Shown: positions 7,164-17,536, counted from the stretch's first letter. The stretch: 64,000 nucleotides of DNA from Marinococcus sp. PL1-022 (GCF_033845285.1 NZ_JAWXCX010000001.1:1875495-1939494), one strand, 5' to 3'. A program made the numbers and translations. The notes: generated by a model not told the origin, from the letters alone.

Positions 7164-8171
7164 TTAGTTCCCTTCTTCCTCGTAAACATACTGCCCAAGC
7201 GTTTCCACAGCCGGATATTCTGCTGCTTCAGCGGCATCCGTTGCGGCATCCACTTCCTCGCGGATCCGCTGCTCCATCGTCTGTTCTTTTTCTTCGGTAA
7301 GGATCCCCTCATTCCGCAGGTAATCCGCAAAAGCCACGACAGCGTCGGTCTGCTTTTCTTCATCCATTTCTTCGACGCTTCGGTACAGTTTATCGTTATC
7401 ATCACTTGAATGAGGCGTCAGTCTTGCTACGAGCGCTTCAACGAGGCTCGGGCCTTTACCGTCCCGCGCCCGGTCCACTGCTTCTTTCATAGCTTTATAC
7501 ACCTCAAACGGCCGTGTGCCTTCCACAGTGACCCCCGGCATACCATATCCCTTTGCGCGGTCCGCAACATGTTCGCAGGCGAGCTGTTTACTGAGAGGCA
7601 CGCTGATGGCATATTTGTTGTTCTCACAGAAAAATACAACCGGTAGATCGTGGACGCCGGCAAAGTTCATGCCTTCATGAAAGTCTCCCTGGTTGGAGGA
7701 CCCCTCACCAAACGTAACCATCGTAACAAAATCCTTATTTTTCATTTTAGCTGCCAGTCCGAAACCGGCAGCATGGGGAATCTGTGTAGTTACCGGAGAG
7801 GACTGGGTCACGATACGGTTTTTTCGCTGGCCGAAATGGCCCGGCATCTGTCTGGATTCAGAGTTGGGGTCCCCCTGCTTGGCAAAAGCCGCCAACATTA
7901 AATCCTTCGCTGTCATCCCAAATGCCATTACGAGACCAAAATCCCGGTAATACGGAAGCAGGTAGTCCTTGTCACGGTCAAGTGCCATAGCTGCAGCTGC
8001 CTGTGCCGCTTCCTGGCCCTGGCAGGAGACAACAAATGAAATTTTACCGGCACGGTTCAGCAGCCACATCCGTTCATCAAGACGTCTTGCCTGCAGCATG
8101 ATTTCATACATTGTGAGCGCTTCTTCGTCGCTTAAGCCTACTTCCCGGTGGGTACTGTATTCCTGAATCAT
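7164..8171 (-). CDS. bkdAA: Branched-chain 2-oxoacid dehydrogenase E1 alpha subunit
   Basis: 335 residues. The thiamine-diphosphate/Mg motif is present as FGEGSSNQGDFHEGMNFA (mid-protein), followed by FFCENNKYAIS. The phosphorylation-loop-like region ARLTPHSSDDN is also seen, as in other E1 alpha chains. Forms the alpha2beta2 E1 with BkdAB and decarboxylates 2-oxoacids derived from Val, Leu and Ile, feeding branched acyl-CoA primers for fatty acids. ATG at 8171 after AAGGAGG. It sits 20 nt after lpdV in one operon. Confidence 0.93.
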   Translation of the reverse strand: MIQEYSTHREVGLSDEEALTMYEIMLQARRLDERMWLLNRAGKISFVVSCQGQEAAQAAAAMALDRDKDYLLPYYRDFGLVMAFGMTAKDLMLAAFAKQGDPNSESRQMPGHFGQRKNRIVTQSSPVTTQIPHAAGFGLAAKMKNKDFVTMVTFGEGSSNQGDFHEGMNFAGVHDLPVVFFCENNKYAISVPLSKQLACEHVADRAKGYGMPGVTVEGTRPFEVYKAMKEAVDRARDGKGPSLVEALVARLTPHSSDDNDKLYRSVEEMDEEKQTDAVVAFADYLRNEGILTEEKEQTMEQRIREEVDAATDAAEAAEYPAVETLGQYVYEEEGN

Positions 8172-8191
8172 ATTCGTTCCTCCTTGTTATT

Positions 8192-9607
8192 TCACCCGTG
8201 GTGAATAGCTTTTCCGTCTACCGCCAGGGCACCTTCAGCATAAATTTCCGCCAGTGTCGGATGCGCGTGCACCGCTCCCTGTATTTCAAGATGAGAGGCA
8301 TTCATATAGACAGCAAGTGCTCCCTCGTTAATCAATTCGGTCGCTTTTTTCCCCACAATATGAACGCCAAGCACATCTTCTGTTTCTTTATCCACAATCA
8401 TTTTCATAAATCCTTCCGGATCATTTTCCACCAGGGCCTTGCCTATTGCCTGAAAAGGAACATTGCTTGTTTTGATATTCAGGCCGGCGTCAGTGGCCTC
8501 ATGCTCTGTCCAGCCTACCGAAGCCATTTCCGGATCCGAGTAGACGCAGGAAGGAACGTTTTTATAGTCAAGAGGCTCCGGGTGATTTCCAAGCATATGC
8601 TCTACAGCGATGATGCCTTCACGCGAAGCCACGTGGGCCAGCTGCATGCCGCCGATGACGTCGCCGATAGCATACATATGTGATTCCTTCGTCTGGTACA
8701 TGCCCGACGTCTGGATGAAGCTGTTCTGTACTTCGACTTCCGTGTTGTGGAGTCCCAGATCCCCCGTATTGCCGGTCCTTCCTACAGCGACGAGCATTTT
8801 CCCGGCCGTCAGTACCTCTTTGGACGTTGTATGGACCGTTATTTCTCCATTTTTCGTGAGTGAAGAAGGATCGAGCTCTGTATTTGTAAAAATACGGACG
8901 CCTTTTCGTTTCAGGCGTTTTTCCGCCTCTTTCGACACAGCGTGGTCCATCATCGGAAGCAGACGGTCTCCGAGCTCCACCAACTGTACCTCCACGCCGA
9001 AATCCTGAAGCATTGAAGCCCATTCCACGCCGATAACTCCTCCCCCGACAATAACCATCGATGAAGGGAGCTTTTCTGCCTCGAGCAGTTCTTCGGAGGA
9101 TAAAATGTATTCACCATCAATTTCGAGCCCCGGGACAGTAGCCGGACGTGAACCGGTGGCGAGCATAATCTGCTTGGGCTGCAGCATAATATTTTCCCCT
9201 TCAGTTTCTGTTTCCACTGAGATAGTGCTTGCTGTTGGAGAAAAGATGGAAGCTCCGAGGATGCGCCCGTGACCGTAATATACATCCACCTGGTGCTTGG
9301 ACAGCAGCTGCTGAACCCCTTTATGTAATTGTTGCACCGTCTGATTCTTTTTTTCGCGTACCTTTCCGAATTGCAGGCTCACATTGTCTGCTTCGACGCC
9401 GTAGCTCAGACTTTCCTGCACCATTTTGTATACCTCTGCGCTTTTTAAATACGATTTGCTTGGGATACATCCACGGTGCAGGCAGGTGCCGCCGATATCA
9501 CGCGCTTCTACCACCGCCGTCGATAATCCTCTTTTTGCTGCATGCACAGCGGCCACATATCCGCCAGTACCAGCTCCTAATATGACCAGGTCATATTCTT
9601 TAGCCAT
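8192..9607 (-). CDS. lpdV: Dihydrolipoamide dehydrogenase (E3) of the Bkd complex
   Basis: 471 residues. An FAD-binding GAGTGGYVAA lies at residues 11-20 and the redox disulfide C42/C47 in GGTCLHRGCIPSK. The NAD-binding GGGVIGVEWA is mid-protein and the catalytic His-Glu dyad is in HAHPTLAEI near the end. It reoxidises dihydrolipoamide on BkdB using NAD+. First gene of the bkd operon here; the buk and ptb genes that precede it in B. subtilis are absent. The ATG at 9607 follows GCAGGAGG. Confidence 0.93.
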   Translation of the reverse strand: MAKEYDLVILGAGTGGYVAAVHAAKRGLSTAVVEARDIGGTCLHRGCIPSKSYLKSAEVYKMVQESLSYGVEADNVSLQFGKVREKKNQTVQQLHKGVQQLLSKHQVDVYYGHGRILGASIFSPTASTISVETETEGENIMLQPKQIMLATGSRPATVPGLEIDGEYILSSEELLEAEKLPSSMVIVGGGVIGVEWASMLQDFGVEVQLVELGDRLLPMMDHAVSKEAEKRLKRKGVRIFTNTELDPSSLTKNGEITVHTTSKEVLTAGKMLVAVGRTGNTGDLGLHNTEVEVQNSFIQTSGMYQTKESHMYAIGDVIGGMQLAHVASREGIIAVEHMLGNHPEPLDYKNVPSCVYSDPEMASVGWTEHEATDAGLNIKTSNVPFQAIGKALVENDPEGFMKMIVDKETEDVLGVHIVGKKATELINEGALAVYMNASHLEIQGAVHAHPTLAEIYAEGALAVDGKAIHHG

Positions 9608-9684
9608 AAAAATTCCTCCTGCGGGCTTTCACCCAGGATTTTATTCGTTTATCTCTACTTTATTTTAATGGATTTTTCCGTTTC

Positions 9685-9742
9685 ATCATAGCACGAAAAT
9701 AGATCTGGTAAAGAGAAGTTTTGACACTTGGAGATTATTATA
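9685..9742 (-). promoter_or_regulatory. Candidate extended -10 promoters for lpdV-bkd
   Basis: Two minus-strand extended -10 elements are visible in the 205-nt gap before lpdV: TGC-TATAAT (-10 at 9737-9742) and TGC-TATGAT (-10 at 9685-9690). Neither has a good -35. No sigma-54 -24/-12 pair of the SigL type used by the B. subtilis bkd operon was found. Confidence 0.45.
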
Positions 9743-9785
9743 GCACATCCTTTCGATATGCCGGAAAACAGACGCCGGTGCTAAA

Positions 9786-9812
9786 ATAAAAAAAAGCAGC
9801 GCTCAGGCTGCT
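9786..9812 (-). terminator. Terminator between bcd and the bkd operon
   Basis: Stem AGCAGC/GCTGCT (9795-9812) with eight T following on the minus strand. It separates the spo0A-bcd unit from lpdV-bkd. Confidence 0.85.
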
Positions 9813-10913
9813 TTACCGATTCGTTAAAATATGCCGCGAGTGGGGCAGAAACTGTTTTCTTGAACGTTTGATGGATTCAATGCGCTCTTCGGCCAGCCGG
9901 TTTGCGGCCTGGAACGATGGAATACCGTCGCGTCTAGCGATTTCAAATACACGGACAATATTATCGTAAATACCGTCGACTTTCTTCAGGGCCCGCTCAC
10001 GATCGTAACCATAGAGCTCGTCGGCGATGTTAATGACGCCGCCTGCATTAATAATGTAATCTGGGGCGTAAACGATGCCCCGCTCCTCTAAACGGATGCC
10101 GTCCTCTTCTGTCTGCAGCTGATTATTGGCTGCTCCCGCCACTACCTTTGCCTGAAGACGCAAAATGGTATGTTCGTTCAAACCGCCCCCCAGTGCACAG
10201 GGACTGAATATGTCGCACGGAACATCGTAAATTTCTTCCGGTGCCACTGCTTTTGCCCCATAGGCATGAACGGCACGCTCCACCGAAGCCTCCCGGATAT
10301 CGGTCACAATTAATGATGCTCCTTCTTCATGAAGAAATCTGCACATTTCAAACGATACGTGCCCCACACCCTGAACTGCAATCGTTCTGCCGGCAAGATC
10401 ATCGGTACCGAAGGCCTCCTTTGCCGCTGCCTTCATGCCCTGATACACGCCCCGGGCCGTGACCGGAGAAGGATTTCCACTCGATCCGGAAGCAGTCGAC
10501 AGTGAAATACCAGTCACAAAATTCGTTTCTTCGTGGATAATATCCATATCATGCTCTGTGGTACCGACATCCTCTGCCGTAATATAGCGCCCGGCAAGGC
10601 CCTCAATGTAACGCCCGAATGCACGAAACATTTCTTCATTTTTATCTGTGCGCGCATCTCCTATAATCACAGCTTTGCCCCCTCCGAGGTTCAGGCCGGC
10701 TGCTGCATTCTTATAGGTCATTCCTTTGGCAAGGCGCAGCACATCTTCAAATGCTGCTTCTTCGTTCTCATACGTCCACATTCTTGTGCCCCCCAAAGCC
10801 GGGCCGAGTGTCGTATCATGTATGGCAATAATTGCTTTTAACCCTGAGTTCCGGTCCTGGCAGACCACTACCTGTTCATAATCGTGCAGCTCCATACGCT
10901 CAAACAATTCCAT
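9813..10913 (-). CDS. bcd: Leucine dehydrogenase (Glu/Leu/Phe/Val dehydrogenase family)
   Basis: 366 residues, typical length. Reversibly deaminates Leu, Val and Ile to the 2-oxoacids used by the Bkd complex. The substrate-binding glycine-rich loop with catalytic Lys is seen in [12 protein letters not shown], and the Rossmann motif in [13 protein letters not shown]. The ATG at 10913 follows AAAAGGAG, only 24 nt after the spo0A stop codon with no terminator in between. It is therefore probably co-transcribed with spo0A, unlike in B. subtilis where bcd lies between ptb and buk. Ends with its own terminator. Confidence 0.93.
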   Translation of the reverse strand: MELFERMELHDYEQVVVCQDRNSGLKAIIAIHDTTLGPALGGTRMWTYENEEAAFEDVLRLAKGMTYKNAAAGLNLGGGKAVIIGDARTDKNEEMFRAFGRYIEGLAGRYITAEDVGTTEHDMDIIHEETNFVTGISLSTASGSSGNPSPVTARGVYQGMKAAAKEAFGTDDLAGRTIAVQGVGHVSFEMCRFLHEEGASLIVTDIREASVERAVHAYGAKAVAPEEIYDVPCDIFSPCALGGGLNEHTILRLQAKVVAGAANNQLQTEEDGIRLEERGIVYAPDYIINAGGVINIADELYGYDRERALKKVDGIYDNIVRVFEIARRDGIPSFQAANRLAEERIESIKRSRKQFLPHSRHILTNR

Positions 10914-10937
10914 TTTTCGTTCTCCTTTTGTATAAAT

Positions 10938-11714
10938 TCATATTTCTATCTGCTCTGTACGCAGCCGGTCAGCTACTACCGCGACAAATTCACTGTTTGA
11001 AGGCTTATAGGGCAGAGCCCCGTCCTGACTCCAGCCGAACAGATCGGAAATCGCCTGCGTATGTCCGCGGTCCCATGCAACAACGATGGCATGCCTGAGC
11101 GCCCGTTCGACCCGGCTTGGCGTCGTCTGAAACTTTCTTGCAATCTCAGGGTACAGCTGCTTGGTGACTGCATTTATCATCTGCATATCCTCCATTACGA
11201 GCTTCACTGCTTCCTGCATATATACATAGCCTTTAATATGGGAAGGAATGCCAACATATTGGATAATGTCTTTGATACGCTCTTCCATTGACTGGCGGCT
11301 GGCAGGTTTTTTCGGAGCCTCTTCCGTCAGCACCTGGGAATTTAGGCTTTCTCTGTGTACATCCCGAATATTTGCCATCAGCGCCTCCATGTCAAATGGC
11401 TTTAAAACGTAATAAGCAGCCCCAAGCTCCACTGCTTTTTTCGTTACATCCTCCTGGCCGAATGCAGTTAACATAATAACTTTCGTGTTAACAGTATGTT
11501 TATTTTTCAGTGCCGTTAATACAGAAAGCCCGTCCCGGTGCGGCATAATTATATCAAGGAGTAAGACCTCGGGCTGCTCCTGCTCCACCACCTCAAGTGC
11601 TTCTTCCCCGTTTTGGGCTGTGCCTGCTATTTCCATGTCCTCCTGTTCTTCTATATGTTCGATTAATACTTCGACGAGTTCCTTGTTATCGTCGGCCACC
11701 ATGACCCGTATCAT
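10938..11714 (-). CDS. spo0A: Stage 0 sporulation response regulator Spo0A
   Basis: 258 residues. An N-terminal receiver domain holds acidic pocket D9/D10, phospho-acceptor D54 (LLLDIIMPH), T83 and K105 (YVLKPFD). The C-terminal effector domain (about 145-258) is strongly Spo0A-like, with the recognition helix region TTPSRVERALRHAI and SEFVAVVADRLR at the end. All catalytic and DNA-contact regions look intact. In B. subtilis spoIVB lies just upstream, but here recN is next with only 133 nt between. So the regulator seems kept while neighbouring sporulation genes are lost. Followed at once by bcd. Confidence 0.95.
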   Translation of the reverse strand: MIRVMVADDNKELVEVLIEHIEEQEDMEIAGTAQNGEEALEVVEQEQPEVLLLDIIMPHRDGLSVLTALKNKHTVNTKVIMLTAFGQEDVTKKAVELGAAYYVLKPFDMEALMANIRDVHRESLNSQVLTEEAPKKPASRQSMEERIKDIIQYVGIPSHIKGYVYMQEAVKLVMEDMQMINAVTKQLYPEIARKFQTTPSRVERALRHAIVVAWDRGHTQAISDLFGWSQDGALPYKPSNSEFVAVVADRLRTEQIEI

Positions 11715-11795
11715 GTCTTCCCACTCCTTTTGCCGCAGGCTTTTGCTGCACTCCTTTTCTCTCTCAACATTATTTTACCATAGCGTGTCGCATAG

Positions 11796-11825
11796 AAAAA
11801 GACAACTTCAACAGTTGTCTTTTTC
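11796..11825 (-). terminator. Terminator of recN (symmetrical)
   Basis: Stem AGACAACT/AGTTGTCT flanked by A- and T-runs on both sides. It ends the recN transcript and lies just before the spo0A promoter region. Confidence 0.75.
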
Positions 11826-11847
11826 AGGTGGACACATTCTATTGGGA

Positions 11848-13572
11848 CTACACATTGCTTTTAGCTTTCTCAGCCATTTCTAACAGCTCGGTCGCATTTT
11901 CTCTCGTTAGTGCCGTCACTTCAACTCCGGAAATCATCCGGGCGATTTCATCAATCTTATAATCTGACGTTAACGGAGTGACAATCGTCTGTACTCTTTC
12001 TTCTTTTTCTTCTTTTTGAATATACAAATGACTGTCTGCCATCGCAGCAACCTGCGGCAGGTGGGTGATGCAAAGCACCTGGGAGCCTCTGGACACCAGA
12101 TGGATTTTTTCCGCAATCGCCTGGGCGACACGGCCGCTTACACCTGTATCAACCTCGTCAAAAATCAGGGAGGTAACGTGCTGGAAGCCGGAAAGAATCG
12201 TTTTCAATGCCAACATGATTCTGGAAATTTCCCCGCCGGAAGCTACTTTTGCGAGCGGCTTTAAAGGCTCACCGGCATTGGCTGAAATAAGGAACTCGAT
12301 CTTGTCCGCTCCCTTATCATTAAATACCCACGTCTCCCCATCAGGTGTCTGATAGGTTTTCCCCCGGTTAAGAGGTGAGATCTGCACTTCCATCGTAGCC
12401 TTTTCCATGTACAGCGCCTGAAGCTCCTGCTGAACACTCCCGGCAAGCGAGTGGCCGGCCTGCCGGCGCAAATCAGTTAATGTTTTAGCCTCAGCAATCA
12501 GCTCTTCCGCTGCCTGGGAGAGCGCCTGTTCATATTCGGCGATTCGCTCTTCTTTATTGGCGAGTGAATCAATTTCCTCTTCGATTTTGGATGCATAAAC
12601 TAAGATTTCTTCGACGGAATCTCCGTATTTTCTCTTCAGCTTATTCAGTTCATCGAGCCGGTTCTCCACTTCGTTTAATCTTTCAGGATCAAACGCCATG
12701 GAATCAGCTTTATCCCGGAGTATAAACGTTGCCTCCTCCATCATGTAATAAGCTGAGCTGATTGACTCGGAAAGCTCTCCGAGATCTGTATCGATTTCTG
12801 CGGCTTCTTCTACGCTTGATACTGCCATACCTGCCCAGTCAAGCGCCTTCCCTTCGCCGTACAGGTGGTCATAGGCCCCCCGGATTGCCTCGAACAGTTT
12901 TTCACTGTTAGCCAGAATATGACGTTCCTTTTCCAGGTCTTCGTCCTCTCCCGGCTGCAGGCCGGCGGCTTCAATTTCCTGAAGCTGGTATTGAATAAAA
13001 TCCAGCCGGTTTGCTGTTTCCTGATCACTTTCCTTCAGCTGCTTTAATTTTGACTGCAGCTGTCCAAAACGGTGGTAGCGCTTTTGATAATCTTCGAGTG
13101 CTTCTTCAAGCTCTGTTTTTCCGAACCGGTCGAGCATCTGCTGGTGACGCTCAGCATGCATCAGGTCCTGGTGCTCGTGCTGACCGTGGATATCTACGAG
13201 GCTGTGGCCGGTTTCTCTCAATACAGCAAGCGTTACTAATTTGCCGTTGATCCGGCAGATGCTTTTACCCTGATGCGTGATGTCCCGGCGCAGAACGACC
13301 ATGTCATCTTCAATATCAATGCCTGCGGCCTCTAATTTCTCAACTGCGGGGTGGTTATCCTCCAGGCGGAACAGCCCTTCCATTTCCGCCCGTTTTTCTC
13401 CGTGGCGCACATATTCAGCCGATCCCCTTCCACCGATAAGCAGGCCGATCGCATCAATGATGATGGATTTCCCGGCGCCCGTTTCACCGCTTAATACTGT
13501 TAAGCCATTTTCAAATGAAACGGTTAACTCCTCGATAATGGCAAAATTCTTGATGGAAATTTCTTCAAGCAT
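11848..13572 (-). CDS. recN: DNA repair protein RecN
   Basis: 574 residues, an SMC-like ATPase that acts early at double-strand breaks. Walker A SGETGAGKSIIID lies near the N-terminus, a long coiled-coil region occupies the middle (about 160-370), and the C-terminus carries the ABC signature KVASGGEISRIMLALK and Walker B LIFDEVDTGVSG. Next to argR upstream and followed by a terminator. In B. subtilis spoIVB follows recN, but here it does not. Confidence 0.95.
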   Translation of the reverse strand: MLEEISIKNFAIIEELTVSFENGLTVLSGETGAGKSIIIDAIGLLIGGRGSAEYVRHGEKRAEMEGLFRLEDNHPAVEKLEAAGIDIEDDMVVLRRDITHQGKSICRINGKLVTLAVLRETGHSLVDIHGQHEHQDLMHAERHQQMLDRFGKTELEEALEDYQKRYHRFGQLQSKLKQLKESDQETANRLDFIQYQLQEIEAAGLQPGEDEDLEKERHILANSEKLFEAIRGAYDHLYGEGKALDWAGMAVSSVEEAAEIDTDLGELSESISSAYYMMEEATFILRDKADSMAFDPERLNEVENRLDELNKLKRKYGDSVEEILVYASKIEEEIDSLANKEERIAEYEQALSQAAEELIAEAKTLTDLRRQAGHSLAGSVQQELQALYMEKATMEVQISPLNRGKTYQTPDGETWVFNDKGADKIEFLISANAGEPLKPLAKVASGGEISRIMLALKTILSGFQHVTSLIFDEVDTGVSGRVAQAIAEKIHLVSRGSQVLCITHLPQVAAMADSHLYIQKEEKEERVQTIVTPLTSDYKIDEIARMISGVEVTALTRENATELLEMAEKAKSNV

Positions 13573-13597
13573 TTCTGTACCCCATTTCCAATTAGCA

Positions 13598-14047
13598 TTA
13601 AAGCATTTCTAAAAATCGGTTTACAATCTCCGGTGAATGTTCCTTCTGCTTACAGATAATGAGAATCGTATCATCGCCGCAAATGGTGCCCATAATGTTT
13701 TCCCAGTCCAGGTTATCAATCAGGGCCCCTACCGCATTGGCGTTTCCCGGCAGTGTTTTCATGACAATTAAATTCTCCGAATGATCAATGCCGACAAAGC
13801 TGTCCACAAGTGCCCGTTTTAGTTTCTGCATGGGGTTAAAGCGCTGATCGGCAGGCAGGCTGTACTTGTATCTGCCGTCAATCATCGGCACCTTTACAAG
13901 ATGAAGCTCTTTAATATCCCGCGACACCGTCGCCTGAGTTACGTTGTAGCCGTCTCCCCGGAGTCTTGCTACTAAATCATCCTGCGTTTCTATGTCTGTA
14001 TTTGAAATTAGTTCCCTGATTTTTATGTGTCTCTGTCCCTTATTCAT
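13598..14047 (-). CDS. argR: Arginine repressor ArgR/AhrC
   Basis: 149 residues, full length. The N-terminal winged helix-turn-helix includes [16 protein letters not shown]. The C-terminal domain binds arginine and hexamerises ([14 protein letters not shown], with the adjacent Asp pair). Represses arginine synthesis and activates catabolism in B. subtilis. Located between tlyA and recN as in B. subtilis. ATG at 14047 after AGGAGG. A promoter lies upstream, and AT-rich palindromic sequence overlapping its -10 could be an autoregulatory ARG box. Confidence 0.94.
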   Translation of the reverse strand: MNKGQRHIKIRELISNTDIETQDDLVARLRGDGYNVTQATVSRDIKELHLVKVPMIDGRYKYSLPADQRFNPMQKLKRALVDSFVGIDHSENLIVMKTLPGNANAVGALIDNLDWENIMGTICGDDTILIICKQKEHSPEIVNRFLEML

Positions 14048-14090
14048 CCCGAAACCTCCTGTGCAAAACTACTTTCATCATAACTATTTC

Positions 14091-14118
14091 ATTATAATTA
14101 TACAAGTTTATGAGTAAA
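14091..14118 (-). promoter_or_regulatory. Sigma-A-type promoter for argR
   Basis: On the minus strand TTTACT (14113-14118) and TATAAT (14091-14096) are 16 bp apart. A second TATAAT directly precedes the -10, creating a TATAATTATA palindrome that could be part of an ArgR site. Confidence 0.6.
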
Positions 14119-14163
14119 TAGCATGCGTTGATTTAAAAATTCTTTTGAAACCATAGTCCAAAT

Positions 14164-14192
14164 AAAAAAAAACGCCGACGGGCATCGGCGTT
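14164..14192 (-). terminator. Terminator after tlyA
   Basis: Stem AACGCCGA/TCGGCGTT with loop TGCCCG, followed by seven T on the minus strand. Ends the nusB-to-tlyA gene cluster. Confidence 0.88.
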
Positions 14193-15019
14193 TACGAAGG
14201 TTCCAGTTTATTCTTGAATGACTCGTGTGCTTCCCGGACGACAGCCTCTATTCGCTCCTCCCCGGGAGGAGACGGTTTATCGCTTAATACCGATCCGTAC
14301 AGCAGATATTCAATATTGCCGTCTCCCCCGGTAATCGGGGAAAAATCGAGCGCTTCCGGTGCTAAACCAACGCTTTCGGCTGACTGGATTGTTTTTGCCA
14401 GTACTTCCCTGTGCACCGATGGGTCCCTGACGATTCCTTTTCTGCCTACCTTCTCCCGTCCCGCTTCAAACTGTGGCTTGATGAGTACGCAAAAGCCGGC
14501 GCCTTCGTCCAGCACCTGCGGCATCACAGGGAAAAGCTTTTCCAGGGAAATAAAGGATACATCAGCGATCAGCATCCCGGGCAGCCCCCGCGACAGCTGA
14601 CTTTTATCGAGGTACCTGAAATTCACTCTTTCCATTACCTCTACCCGTGAATCCTGGCGCAGCTTCCAGGCGAGCTGATTGTAGCCGACATCCAAAGCAT
14701 ATACCATAGAAGCTCCGTTTTGCAGCGCACAATCCGTGAAGCCTCCGGTGGAGGCCCCGACATCGAGTACCACGGCGTTCTGCAGCTCCAGCTGAAACGA
14801 CTGAATGGCTTTTTCCAGCTTTAAACCGCCTCGGCTGACGTATGGCATCTGTTTGCCCTTCAGGCGCAAAGCTGCCTCATCACTGATTTTTGTCCCGGGC
14901 TTGTCCACCACTTCATCATCTGCCAGTACAAGACCTGCCATGATTGCCCGTTTGGCTTTTTCCCGGGAATCAAACAGTCCCTTCTGCACTACCAGCGTAT
15001 CAATTCGTTCTTTATTCAT
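14192..15019 (-). CDS. yqxC: TlyA-family rRNA 2'-O-methyltransferase (YqxC)
   Basis: 275 residues. An N-terminal S4-type RNA-binding domain ([20 protein letters not shown]) precedes an FtsJ-like Rossmann methyltransferase with SAM motif [17 protein letters not shown] and the later DVSFISLEK. TlyA enzymes methylate 16S/23S rRNA; the older label hemolysin is misleading. The start ATG overlaps the dxs stop codon (ATGA), indicating translational coupling. Confidence 0.9.
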   Translation of the reverse strand: MNKERIDTLVVQKGLFDSREKAKRAIMAGLVLADDEVVDKPGTKISDEAALRLKGKQMPYVSRGGLKLEKAIQSFQLELQNAVVLDVGASTGGFTDCALQNGASMVYALDVGYNQLAWKLRQDSRVEVMERVNFRYLDKSQLSRGLPGMLIADVSFISLEKLFPVMPQVLDEGAGFCVLIKPQFEAGREKVGRKGIVRDPSVHREVLAKTIQSAESVGLAPEALDFSPITGGDGNIEYLLYGSVLSDKPSPPGEERIEAVVREAHESFKNKLEPS

Positions 15020-16914
15020 CCCCGGATATTTGTTCTTTCTTTACTGGTCATCGCCGTCACTTTTTCCACTACTTTCTCTGGAGTGAGACCCAGTTCCTCA
15101 TAAAGCTCCGGCACGCTGCCGTGCTCGACGTAGTAGTCAGCAATGCCCATCCGGCGGACTGGAAGCGAGTCATGCTCATGGTCGGCCATGTATTCAAGCA
15201 CTGCACTTCCAAAGCTTCCCTTTAGTGCTGCTTCTTCCACTGTCAGCACCGGTTTGCCTTCTTCAGCTAATTCTTCAAGCATTGCTTCGTCAAGCGGCTT
15301 GGCTGAACGGGCGTTAACGATACGGACACTGGTTCCCTGTCCGCTTAACTCGGCAGCTGCCTCCTCTACGATCGGAAGCATTGTCCCAAACGAGAGGATC
15401 GTACAGTCTGTGCCTTCCCGGACGATTTCCCATTTGCCGTAAGGAATCATTTGAAACTCTTCGTCCATCTCCACCCCGAGTCCATTACCACGCGGATAGC
15501 GGACGGCTGTTGGGCCATCGTCATTATGAAAAGCCGAATACAGCATGTGCTGCAGTTCATTTTCATCCTTAGGCATCAGTATTTTCATATTTGGCAGGTG
15601 CCGCAGGTATGCAATATCAAAAACGCCCTGGTGCGTCTCCCCGTCAGCACCGACGAGGCCTGCACGGTCGATCCCAAAGAGCACATTCAGATTCTGGCGG
15701 CAGACGTCATGCACCAGCTGGTCGTATCCCCGCTGCAAAAACGTAGAGTACACCCCGAATACCGGCTTCATTCCCTGCGTCGCAAGCGCACCTGACATTG
15801 TCGTGGCGTGCTGTTCGGCGATACCTACGTCAAACATGCGATCCGGAAATTTTTCCGCAAACGTGTCGAGCTTCGTGCCACCGGCCATAGCAGCGGTCAC
15901 AGCCACAAGACGGGAATCCATTTCTGCTATTTTTTGCAGGGTATTGCTGAAGACAGCACTGTAGGCAGGCGCGGCTGCCGGTTTTTTGATTACTTCACCG
16001 GATTCGATCTTATATGGTCCAAGTCCGTGCCAGGTTCCCTTGGCATCGTTTTCCGCCGGTGTGTAGCCTTTGCCTTTTTTGGACAGCACATGCACAATCA
16101 CCGGGCCGTTAGTGTCTCTGGCGTATTTAATATTGGCATGCAGATCATCAAGATCATGGCCATCTACCGGGCCGAGATACGTAAATCCAAGCTCTTCAAA
16201 AAACATGCCGGACAGAACCATCTGCTTCATGCTGTCTTTCATCCGGTCGGCGTAGGAAGCAAGCTTCGAGCCGAACGCAGGAATTCTGCGCAGCATATGG
16301 TCGACGTCTTCTTTCGTTCTTCGGTAAGTACCGGCTGTGCGAATGCGGCCGAGCATACTGTGAAGCGCCCCTACGTTCGGAGAAATAGACATTTCATTGT
16401 CGTTTAGAATAATAGTGACATCCGTCTGTTCATGACCGATATGGTTAAGTGCTTCGAGGGCCATGCCTCCGGTAAGAGCACCGTCACCAATGATAGCGGC
16501 AACTTTGGCGTCCTCGCCCTTCAGCTGATTTGCAAGCGCCATTCCTTCTGCTGCGGACAGTGACGTTGAGCTGTGGCCGGTCTCCCATACGTCATGTTCA
16601 CTTTCTGAACGTTTAGGGAAGCCGCAAAGCCCCTGGTACTGGCGCAGTGAATCAAAGCGATCCGCACGTCCGGTTAAGATTTTATGCACGTATGACTGGT
16701 GCCCAACGTCCCAGATGAGTTTATCTTTTGGTGTGTTGTACAGCTGGTGCAGGGTGAGCGTTAATTCCACTACTCCGAGATTGGGACCGAGATGACCACC
16801 GGTAACGGATAATTTTTCAATCAGGAACGCCCGTATATCTTCACCCAGCGCTTTTAGTTCTTTATCGTTGTACTGCTTCATGAATCCAGGGTCTTGGATC
16901 GTTTCCAGGTTCAT
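15016..16914 (-). CDS. dxs: 1-deoxy-D-xylulose-5-phosphate synthase
   Basis: 632 residues, full length. Condenses pyruvate and glyceraldehyde 3-phosphate in the first step of the MEP isoprenoid pathway. Thiamine-diphosphate motif [18 protein letters not shown] with [10 protein letters not shown] is in the first domain. The central pyrimidine-binding domain and C-terminal transketolase domain follow ([20 protein letters not shown]). The ATG at 16914 lies 10 nt after the oapA stop and it overlaps yqxC by 4 nt. With ispA nearby, it links the OLE region to isoprenoid synthesis. Confidence 0.95.
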   Translation of the reverse strand: MNLETIQDPGFMKQYNDKELKALGEDIRAFLIEKLSVTGGHLGPNLGVVELTLTLHQLYNTPKDKLIWDVGHQSYVHKILTGRADRFDSLRQYQGLCGFPKRSESEHDVWETGHSSTSLSAAEGMALANQLKGEDAKVAAIIGDGALTGGMALEALNHIGHEQTDVTIILNDNEMSISPNVGALHSMLGRIRTAGTYRRTKEDVDHMLRRIPAFGSKLASYADRMKDSMKQMVLSGMFFEELGFTYLGPVDGHDLDDLHANIKYARDTNGPVIVHVLSKKGKGYTPAENDAKGTWHGLGPYKIESGEVIKKPAAAPAYSAVFSNTLQKIAEMDSRLVAVTAAMAGGTKLDTFAEKFPDRMFDVGIAEQHATTMSGALATQGMKPVFGVYSTFLQRGYDQLVHDVCRQNLNVLFGIDRAGLVGADGETHQGVFDIAYLRHLPNMKILMPKDENELQHMLYSAFHNDDGPTAVRYPRGNGLGVEMDEEFQMIPYGKWEIVREGTDCTILSFGTMLPIVEEAAAELSGQGTSVRIVNARSAKPLDEAMLEELAEEGKPVLTVEEAALKGSFGSAVLEYMADHEHDSLPVRRMGIADYYVEHGSVPELYEELGLTPEKVVEKVTAMTSKERTNIRG

Positions 16915-16924
16915 TTGAATCCCC

Positions 16925-17536
16925 CTACCTGCTATGTTTTTCTGCTGATGATTTCCATCTTCTTTTCTTTGGAATTAACTTAATCTTTAACTTATTCTCA
17001 ATAAAATACAAGATTCTTCCTACCTGAAAAACAATATTGTTCGCGTACGTGATCGCAAATGTTTTCCCAAGTGCTTTTCCGCTGACTGTGAGCGCTGCCA
17101 CCACAGCTGTGAATATAGTACTCAGAATCAGCTGGCCGTTGGAGCTGTTATTTGTCCCAATCGTCATACCAAGCTGCACGACAACGGCCGAGCTGGCCGT
17201 CCCGCTCACAACCCCGCTGATATCACCGATCACGTCGGCACAAAAGTTCGCGACCCGGTCGGCATTCCTTTGAATAAATACACTGTGGGAAGCCCCCGGC
17301 ACTTTTTTGGCAGCCATGGCATTGAACGGCCGTGGCTTTGCCGCGGTGGCAGCTACGCCGATCACGTCAAAGATGACACCGGTAAATACGATGATCAGCA
17401 CGACGACCATGCCGATCGCCCAGCCAACTCCCGAAAGCACTGCTGTCGAGACTACTGAGAAGATTGCTGCAAGTATCAGGGTGACAAACCCAATTAACGT
17501 ACTCCACTGGAGCGATTTTCTCCATAAATTATTCAT
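16925..17536 (-). CDS. oapA: OLE-associated membrane protein OapA
   Basis: 203 residues from the ATG at 17536 (GTG at 17542 is an alternative; GGTGATAA fits the ATG better). Several hydrophobic segments are seen: about residues 12-35, 38-62, 112-130 and 138-160. Between them is a conserved-looking polar block with [14 protein letters not shown] and [19 protein letters not shown]. The C-terminus is very basic ([10 protein letters not shown]), suitable for RNA contact. Its position directly downstream of OLE RNA and upstream of dxs is the established context of oapA (BH2780 in Bacillus halodurans), whose product binds OLE RNA at the membrane. Resemblance to a CorB-type membrane domain is weaker. 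The exact function is unsettled. Confidence 0.88.
   Translation of the reverse strand: MNNLWRKSLQWSTLIGFVTLILAAIFSVVSTAVLSGVGWAIGMVVVLIIVFTGVIFDVIGVAATAAKPRPFNAMAAKKVPGASHSVFIQRNADRVANFCADVIGDISGVVSGTASSAVVVQLGMTIGTNNSSNGQLILSTIFTAVVAALTVSGKALGKTFAITYANNIVFQVGRILYFIENKLKIKLIPKKRRWKSSAEKHSR

Noticed and set aside
7163-7405. N-terminal extension of the E1 beta ORF
   Set aside because: It overlaps bkdAA and lacks a ribosome-binding site; the ATG at 7162 with a good site matches the family start.
9608-9812. Sigma-54 promoter for the bkd operon
   Set aside because: No TGGCAC-N5-TTGCA type element on the minus strand; extended -10 elements are better candidates.
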